Assembly: GCA_026874595.1 (NCBI GenBank)
Contig: CM049314.1
Coordinates: 2,193,318 to 2,257,317 of the forward strand
Reading direction: 5' to 3'
DNA from: Sipunculus nudus
Taxonomy: Eukaryota; Annelida; Sipuncula; Golfingiida; Sipunculidae
Length of the DNA stretch: 64,000 bases
In this document: in pieces, positions 56,901 through 64,000 of the stretch
Numbering within the stretch: the stretch's first letter is position 1
How the letters are laid out: each line of letters begins with the position of its first letter
The notes under the pieces: model-generated
Seen by the model: the letters and a program-made list of their open reading frames with translations, nothing else
Told to the model about the DNA's origin: nothing
The model's database searches: none
Position numbers and translations under genes: made by a program

Positions 56901-59159
56901 ATTAAAAGTATGCTTTTAACTACGAACCTGAAATTTTACCCTCCATGGTGTACCTGGCGTTCTCTATTTTATAATTAAGCATTTGTATGTATGCGCATCC
57001 TCTTGAGGGAAAAGAAAATGTTGGTATGGGACTAAAAGAAAATTTGCTCTTCCAGGGGCCAGTCTTTGGGCGAAGCCCCCCCCCCCCCCCAACCTCTGGA
57101 AGTTCTGATTTTTTACCAATTCTCTGGGTGAAATTTTTTTATATATATATATTTATATATTTTACTTTGTTCATAATGCCGCATCCATTGCAAAGATTCC
57201 AAATTATTTAAGGTCTTATGATCGTCAAACAACCTTGGTTTAATTAAGCATTAGAATTCATATTAAAATGAATTTTAACCACAATGATATATACATATTT
57301 GGAAGTTTTAGAATATCCTCTGAAAGATAAGTTATATATGAGAATTGGTTTACATTATGCTTTGAAGTTTTTAAACTTTAAATAATTTATTTTATATTTT
57401 TAACGCGATATATCTGACATTTGGGACACGTTATGAATGTAAAATGAGTATCACATAGAAGTACATACGAATATCTCCAGCCTTTTTTTTTATGTGTTTT
57501 TATAATCTTTTTTTCTTATGAATTTTTAATAAAAAAATTATGATACAAACAATGCATATTTTTTTAATGATGTATAACTGCTAAACTTAAACAGATATCG
57601 AAATAAAAGAAAAAAAAAACGCATTTTAGATTACATGTCAACTTACCTATATGCAAACTTAAACAAAAACTCTACACGTGGTGGTTTTTGAGAAATATTG
57701 CGCCGAAGACCGAGCCGTCTGTTGAATTGTTGTTTTTTATAGAAAATCGCGAAAAAGGGTTTAGGAAGAGTTATCTCGTTTTCAACGGGAAACAGGAATA
57801 CAGCGTATGAAATGTCATCGCGTTAAAGTAAAAAGAAGTAAGCTTACGGCTCCGATTGGCTGGTCATCGGCAATTGGCTAATGGGCCAACGCGCCGGAAC
57901 ACGCGTCAGGTGGGTAATGACTGGTCAGCAACGATTACTCTAATCACGCTGTGCAAACATTCAAACTGCCAATGTATCCAATGCTCACAATCACACCTGA
58001 ACACGAAATAACTAGCAGCAACATCTGCTCGTAAACCGATATCATCCGAGAATGACGATGCCTATAGATAATCAAATATTGTATAAGCATATTTAGCATA
58101 AATTAAGATATATTTGTTATTAACTTTTAAATGACATATCTTTATACTTTTAAATTGTATCCAGACTTTGGTATAGTTCTAAAATGTAAAAAAAAATCGT
58201 CGAATCCCAAAGCTGATTGACAGCGTTCGGCACAAGATCCGAACAGGCTTTTATGTAATTAACATCGCTATAAGACATCCAGCAGCACGTTATTTTAATA
58301 TTAAAACAAGGGTGAATTTTTCACAAGGTGTCGTATTTACCGCGTAAATGTGAAAGTTTTCAGTGAATGTCGACGCTGTTAGCTGACTTTCACAGAGATA
58401 TACACGGAGACCCGCACGCTTACAGGACAAGCATTAGAGCGTAATAATTGTAAATAAGAAGCGCCGAATGCCAAGCAATGCAATGTTTTATCAGTTTGTA
58501 TTATTCGGCTACATGAAAAGAAATATTTTTAAAACCAGCTTTTGAATATATTCAAACTACATAGACATATTTTATATTAAGCATAAAACAAGACAAGAAA
58601 TTATCATGGGTGAATTTTTTATAAGCCCTAGCAAGGTAAAGTTTACTGAATTAACAAGCGGCAATTCCGTATTTCATGATATAATCTTAACACCGCGACC
58701 TTTACCCGATAAGGATGGCACTGACGTAATTTGGGGCAGTGACACAGGCTTAAAACAAAATTCTACGATCTGCATTGTAGTTGAGGGGTAAGAGTATACG
58801 GGGGAGGTGTTTGCTGTAATTAGTTCCAATTTATTATCAAGTGCTCGTATTAAGGATAAGCACAGTCCAGGCTGATTGACCAGCGGCCTCCTCACGCCTG
58901 TCAATCAAGGTTGTGCCGTGTACCGCCACTAAATAGTTAACCAAAAAACAATTGAACACCCTGTTGGTTCTCGCCGGGCTAACAGCGGTCCTGTATACAT
59001 CCCACGTTGGGTTGACATCTGGATAAAAATTCTTATTTTTCCAGTTGATACAATATTACGCCAGAAAAGTGTTTTCGTGATAAGATAGATAAAAAAAACT
59101 ACTATAAGGTCGGTTTTCACAAAAAAATGTTAATTTTACGATTTTTTTACGATGATTAG
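56901..59159. other. Copy C-only intron segment, function unknown
   Basis: No counterpart in A or B. It has a C run at 57079-57091. From 57830 to 59000 it is GC-richer than its surroundings and holds CCAAT-like words (GATTGGCTGGTC, GGCAATTGGC). A 61-codon frame at 58606-58791 (MGEFFISPSKVKF...) matches no family I know. The absence from the other copies suggests an insertion of unknown type. Confidence 0.3.
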
Positions 59160-60136
59160 ACCTTAATGCAATAGTCTGTTTCTCTAGGCTGAGAACTTGA
59201 AACTTGGAAAGAGATACTACTTAAAAGCTAATAATCAGCGATCTGTTGTAACTTTTTACATATTTCTTAAAAAAGGAAAATCCAATATGTATACCGGGTA
59301 TTAACAGGGTATAGAAAGATAAATGTATCTGTTACACTTTATATAGAGGGCAATTTTGGTAAAATTAGGTAATACGCAATGTATACGCAAAGGTATTTGT
59401 TCAAAACTACAGCATGAACAACTAAGCTTCTATGTTATGATTACATAGCTTCTGACTAATTCAGACTGGGGTATGTGTGTAGCCATGTATGTGTGTATGC
59501 CTCATGAACCCCGTCACATACACACACACACCGTATACTGCCGTACACGGCCACGCTGTGCTGAGCTGTAGAATACATGGAACTGCGGATATGCAAAGTT
59601 CGACAGTCATTTTGCCTTTTTTTAACAATTAGGCTACAGCACCGCACAGTGCTGCAATTGGCAGAGAGTCACAGTGTGGCCTGGCGTTAGGTGTAGCGCG
59701 GCTTTACCTGTTTTCTTTTTGTAATAAGTCACGCAGAATATATAATTAACGAACTGTACATGTATATTCTACTAAGGCTCCCCCATGACTTCAGTATTTG
59801 CCCCGCTTTTAACGACGGTTAGCGCCATCAATCTCCCATCACTGCCACTTGGCAAGGGGTGAGCATACAATGGGAATAAAACTCCTAAAATTGATGAAAA
59901 GTATATGATCAGAACCATATGTTCCGCCATCAATGCGGCATTTCTTTAATGTTTTTACCAATATCAAAGTCTTTAGGTACTCGTCGGATTAAGCCTCTAT
60001 GTTAGGGTACAGGACACAATTTGAAAAGGGTATTGTTGCATAATTTGAGACCATATATAACCTGGAGACACACCTGGCTACGTATTTAAACATGCATAAA
60101 AGAAACTGAAAATGATAATTTCCTCTTTAACGACAG
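59160..60136. other. Copy C intron 1, distal part
   Basis: Matches 29870-30450 and 32040-32338 in copy B, and the end of intron 1 in A. No gene seen. Confidence 0.55.
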
Positions 60137-60357
60137 GCTTTTCCGGAGAGGGGGTTGGCCGTTAGGGTATGTAGAGCCCCCTGATGGTGGTTACGGCTGG
60201 GTCATGGTCGCTGCCTCGTTCTTTCTTCAGTTCGTCGCCTTTGGAATAACTTTATCATCAGGTGTTCTCTTCGTTGAATTATTGGATGTCTTCCAAGAGG
60301 GAAAAGGGATAACCGCTTTAACTGGTTCTATTACAACAGGACTATTGTTTGGAACAG
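60137..60357 (+). CDS. MCT copy C exon 2
   Basis: 221 nt between ACGACAG and GTTTCT, open, encoding EPPDGGYGWVMVAASFFLQF and the following helix. Compared with A it differs in the pre-TM1 region (FRRGGWPLGYVE). Confidence 0.83.
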
Positions 60358-60687
60358 GTTTCTGTTATTTTTCTAATAGTTTATGTTGACTTTTCATGCT
60401 GTAATTTTTTTTCTCCTGGTCATCAAAATTAAATAATTTATAATAAATGTAACCTTTATATTAACAAAAAGAAACTACTGACAAAATATTGCATTATCCA
60501 ATACGATGCCATCAGTTATTTAAAATGTGTTATGTTTGCTAATGAGTAGTCAACTTTGTTGTGTTCATATAACTTAGTGTTATTTAAAAAAAAATAATTT
60601 TCACCTTAAAAAAATTGAAACAAATTAAATAACATTTAACCATGAGAGTTTTGTAAAATAATTTTGTGATATTGAACTTTATAACAG
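60358..60687. other. Copy C intron 2
   Basis: 330 bp, GT-AG, AT-rich; aligns with intron 2 of A and B. Nothing else is seen. Confidence 0.65.
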
Positions 60688-60831
60688 GGCCTTTCTCGAC
60701 TCTGCTGACATACAGGGTTGGATTCCGAGTGACTGTTTCCTGCGGCGCCCTCTTAGCCACTGCTGGGTGTATAATCAGTGCTTTCGCGACAAGTATCTTT
60801 ATACTTGTGATAAGTAACGGCATCATCTTAG
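60688..60831 (+). CDS. MCT copy C exon 3
   Basis: 144 nt between ATAACAG and GTAAGA, open, encoding YRVGFRVTVSCGALLATAG and the next helix. Confidence 0.83.
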
Positions 60832-61194
60832 GTAAGATGCAATTATACGTTTAGTGACGCTGCGTTTTTCCTCACAAACTAAAAATCTAATTTAAGGCAT
60901 AGAATAATGCCAACAGACCGTTACCTGGACCAGAAGTAATTCCTAGAATAGATGAATTTGTTGTTTACCATATCTTTATTCGATTGCTACACGAAGGTAG
61001 ATATGGTTTTTCTAGCAGTTCTCTCCCCAAACAGAACATATCACATTGTTGTCTGCTTTAGGCTCATTTAGTGTTATAAAGCTTGTGTGTCCTTTAACCA
61101 TGACTATTTTTTCAGGTAGTTAGGATTAGGGGCATAGCCTGTATTCCTCCCCTTTTTCTTTGTATATTTTCTGCCAAATAACAACAGTGGTTTG

Positions 61195-62097
61195 TGTTAT
61201 AGATGTCTGTATTATTGTGAGCTGTTCGCATGTCTCTTTTGTTGTGCGCTGTTGGCATTCTGGTTCGTGTTTGGCTCAAGCCTTGGTGCTGCTACGCTAT
61301 GGCGTTCCTTGTTCTGGCTGGCCGGGTGCGGCCCGCGTGTAAACATAGGTTCATGCTAGTCTGGGGCTTTCTCGCCTGGCCCAGCCGGGCCGGCTCACGT
61401 GTGAACCCTGGTATATAGAAATACAGCGGTGTTGTTCTAGATGTTTCCTGTAACGCGTGGTACTGTGTATCATGTTAGGTTCTTTTCGATTGTTCGTGAA
61501 AAGGAATTTTCTAGAGTTTTTGGGTGAAAGGTTATAAATAGGGGCTATGTTTTAGAGCCGAGAGAGAGGTGAGAGAATATTCCAGCGGACACAGAAGCGT
61601 GAATGTCAGTTTGTGGGACCTATTCCGATAAGTGCGGCAATTATAGATTTTCTTCTGGATTTGTGACGGATCTTATACAGTCTTCAGTTTGCTTTCGGGA
61701 TTATGAACTTCACTTTGGGATTACGGCAGAGAGATTTTGTGAATGAACTGAACTGTTATTTGTATTAACTGTTCATCTGAATTATATGCTTTAAAGGACT
61801 TGTCGCTGTGACATTGGCGGTATCTAGGGACTGTGCACTTTGTTTACTAGGCTGTGTGATTATATTGCTTTGCTGTTATACTGTTGTTGTACTGTGTAAT
61901 TGTTTTGATTTAGTGTATTGTAATGTTAGGGGGTTTTTAAGAATAAATTATAGTTATTTGCTGACAAAAAACACTGACTTCTTTATTCATTCCCCTAGAC
62001 ATTTCACGCCGCCTAGTTTTACAGAATAGGATTTTTTTCCATTACAAAGTTTACGTTCATCACGCATACGTGATCTGATGATATTTGGTTCCGTGAC
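61195..62097 (+). mobile_element. Solo LTR, plus orientation, in intron 3 of copy C
   Basis: 903 bp starting TGTTATAG and ending TTCCGTGAC, flanked by GTTTG on both sides (61190-61194 and 62098-62102). The empty site GTGGTTTGACTTTTT is seen in copy A near 5555. Inside are a TATA box (GGTTATAAATAGGG near 61530) and AATAAATTATAG near 61943, in the order expected for U3-R-U5. It is the inverse-orientation relative of 30973-31835. No internal region or second LTR is nearby, so it is a solo LTR. Confidence 0.68.
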
Positions 62098-62557
62098 GTT
62101 TGAATTTTTAAACTTCTGAAACTTTGCAGGGCACAAATCGAAATTGCTGGATATGGAAACTCATAACTTATTATCCAGTGAAGTTCTTGCATGTAAAAAA
62201 ATTCTGCATGTAAACTTCAATTAAAGTCACGGCACCAAAGTTCTGAAATAAAACCGATAAATACATTTTCAAAAATATAAAAACTATTCAGACACGACTA
62301 GTATCGTACTAATTAACGCTGAATAATGCCAATTCGGAACAGAGTGAGTCCTGTCAAATATCTTCATTGATATTTAGGTCATTATGACCTCATTTGCATA
62401 AAAAACAGACTCATGTACAGGGCTCACATAGCAACCAGTGCCAACACATAATTAAAGCCAAAGCTACCACGTCCGTCAAATATGCGTCATAGGCCATGGG
62501 ACACATAAATATGTATCACCATATCTGACCATATCTGTTAATTATACGTGGTTAGAA

Positions 62558-62586
62558 ATAGGGTTAGGGTTAAACCCTAACCCTAT
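62558..62586. repeat. Perfect inverted repeat of telomere-type sequence
   Basis: ATAGGGTTAGGGTT, one A, then its exact reverse complement: two 14-bp arms of TTAGGG-type repeat facing each other. It sits at the border between intron sequence and the P1 remnant. Confidence 0.8.
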
Positions 62587-62760
62587 CCAGAGAGGTCGAT
62601 AAAAAATCTCCTTTGAAAACTGATATAAGGTCTCTGTTACCCATATCCGACGAGCTATGGGACTCAGTATGCCCCCCCCCGAATAGTGAAAAATATTTTA
62701 CAAAAGCTGCAGTATCTGAATAACTAATGCATTGATCAATAGCTTTTACCTGGGGGTCGG
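62587..62760 (-). repeat. P1 element remnant in copy C
   Basis: About half a unit: GATATAAGGTCTCTGTTACCC, a GAGCTATGGG phrase, a C run and GCAGTATCTGAATAACTAATGC, as in 5641-8330. Confidence 0.5.
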
Positions 62761-62812
62761 GTCGCATCCCGTGAAAAGTCTGTAGTGAATTTACAGTTTT
62801 GTTTTCCTTCGG

Positions 62813-62818
<6 letters not shown>

Positions 62819-62868
<50 letters not shown>
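62819..62868. repeat. (AT)n microsatellite, uninterrupted in copy C
   Basis: About 50 bp of AT, followed by CATACTTTTCGTTTGTAAGGC. It is the positional counterpart of the tracts that hold a Gypsy element in A and a LINE fragment in B. Confidence 0.85.
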
Positions 62869-62870
<2 letters not shown>

Positions 62871-62986
62871 TACTTTTCGTTTGTAAGGCATTGCTAACCC
62901 TTTATAGGGGTGATTTACCTAGATTTCTACTATTCTTAAAAATACTTAAGGACATGGTTTTAATCAACCTTTAACTTGTATGACAG

Positions 62987-63784
62987 GTCTTGAATTCGGA
63001 CTGGTCTTTGTTCCAAGTGTGGTTATTGTCGGGTAATACCTCAACACGAGGCGACCTCTGGCTGTTGCTTTGTGTTCTGGGGGTGGTGGAGCCGGGTCAC
63101 TCGCCATGCCACCGATATCGCGGCAGTTGATCCGTCTGTTCGGGTGGCGTGGGGCGTATATGATTTCAGCAGGAATCTGTCTTAACATGTGCGTAGCATC
63201 ATCTTTACTGCGACCAATCAGTATTCAAAAAGAAGATACGGACAACCCCGAGGAAAGCTCTGTGGATAACAGTTCTCCAGACCACGTAAACCATGAAATG
63301 AAGCAGAGGAAGAAAATATTCGATTCATCACAGATCAAAGATTTTTGACAATGGATACTTGTCCTTTGTAACCTTATGTGGAATATCAGTACGTTTATAT
63401 TTCTAACATTGCTACCAGATTATGCCAAAACGTATGGTGTGTCCCGAGATGACGTCCCATGGCTTGTCTCTATGTTTGGGCTATCAAATCTCTTTTCAAA
63501 GATAGTGATCGGATTTGTTCCAAATACTCAAAGCTTCGACCGCCTTTTGATGTTTTCTTTAAGTACGGCAGGAGGTGGATGTGAAATTTATTTGGTGCTC
63601 CTGAAAATTTTATTCGCGACCCTGATGGTTAACGCAGCTTTATACGGGGTCTTTATAGGTATTCAGGTGGCGATTGTGCCTATCGTGCTTACAAGGATGT
63701 TTGGGGTGCAAAAATTAAACAGTGCTTTCGGACTTTTAATGATGGGCAATGGAGTTGGAGCATTAATAGGACCACCAGTCGCTG
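62987..63784 (+). CDS. MCT copy C exon 4 with two nonsense codons
   Basis: 798 nt between TGACAG and GTACGT. It encodes FGLVFVPSVVIVG, then TAA (63034), then the complete signature region, the polar loop (KEDTDNPEESS), TGA (63346), and an open second half with LLPDYAKTYGVSRDDVPW and FGLLMMGNGVGALIGPPVAG. The rest of the frame matches copy A at protein level after allowing for the A lesions. Confidence 0.78.
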
Positions 63785-64000
63785 GTACGTAAATTTAAAC
63801 ATTATTTGATAATAATTGATATCTAATAAAATTCTTCTCACATAAATGTGTACGGAAAACTTTAAACAAATTTGTGAAAAAAAGGAAGCTGAAAAGTGAA
63901 CTATGTTCCTTTACTTTCAACTTTATGAAATGCCACCCGGATATTGTATATATAAGGAATTTAAATAATAATTCTGTCCGATTTTGGAGAAGTATATATG
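63785..64000. other. Copy C intron 4, start
   Basis: Matches the first 200 bases of copy A intron 4. The window ends before exon 5. Confidence 0.6.

Larger units (their letters stand above)
47249..63784 (+). pseudogene. MCT copy C, exons 1-4 (continues past the window), with two in-frame stops
   Basis: Exons 47249-47319, 60137-60357, 60688-60831 and 62987-63784 have intact AG/GT borders and the same phases as copy A. The product would be an SLC16/MCT-like transporter with PPDGGYGW in exon 2. Unlike copy A, exon 4 keeps the glycine-rich second signature half (RRPLAVALCSGGGGAGS) and has no frameshift (798 nt = 762 + 36). It instead has TAA at 63034-63036 (copy A TAT) and TGA at 63346-63348 (copy A CGA), both in frame. 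Exon 5 lies beyond the window. Intron 1 is swollen to 12.8 kb by a LINE/satellite insertion. Unless the stops are sequence errors, it cannot make a full transporter. Confidence 0.78.

Overview
This is a repeat-rich, AT-rich animal genomic segment with GT-AG introns. It most resembles a lophotrochozoan, probably a bivalve mollusc. That guess rests on several tandem-core repeats capped by ACGG-type tetranucleotide runs and hairpins (the layout of bivalve pearl/CvA-type, Helitron-like elements), a DIRS-type element, LINE remnants and a Ty3/Gypsy element. There is no sign of bacterial gene organisation.

The only host gene recognised is a monocarboxylate-transporter-like (SLC16/MCT) gene, present in three tandem copies on the + strand. 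Copy A (668-18619) has five exons. Copy B (intron-1 homology from about 22850; exon remnants 32339-46332) is a clear pseudogene without exons 1 and 4. Copy C (47249 to beyond the window end) has exons 1-4 in the window. Exon lengths agree exactly where they can be compared (71, 221 and 144 nt for exons 1-3; exon 4 is 762 or 798 nt after allowing for one indel). Each copy carries different damage. A has an extra base in a T run and a 36-nt in-frame gap in exon 4. B has nonsense, frameshift and lost exons. C has two in-frame stops in exon 4.

Most of the rest is mobile DNA inserted into these copies. Intron 3 of A holds a nearly complete, very young Ty3/Gypsy retrotransposon (8744-16692, - strand) with near-identical LTRs, an intact gag ORF with an RRM-like N terminus and an intact pol ORF. 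Intron 3 of B holds a LINE fragment at the same (AT)n tract. Exon 5 of B is split by about 10 kb containing two ~4.15-kb near-identical units that share an inverted end motif and contain decayed LINE sequence. Intron 1 of C holds a 7.1-kb insertion with a 16-bp target duplication, containing an L1/Tx1-like LINE and a 180-bp satellite. Intron 1 of B holds a 330-bp-period tandem element and a decayed DIRS-like element. Solo LTRs of one family lie in opposite orientations in B (intron 1) and C (intron 3).

The A-B spacer (about 18.7-22.8 kb) holds a 280-bp tandem array built around a perfect 12-bp palindrome, plus two decayed retroelement fragments. The B-C spacer is short (about 46.5-47.0 kb). 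Boundaries of decayed repeats are approximate; exon, LTR and ORF boundaries were read base by base.
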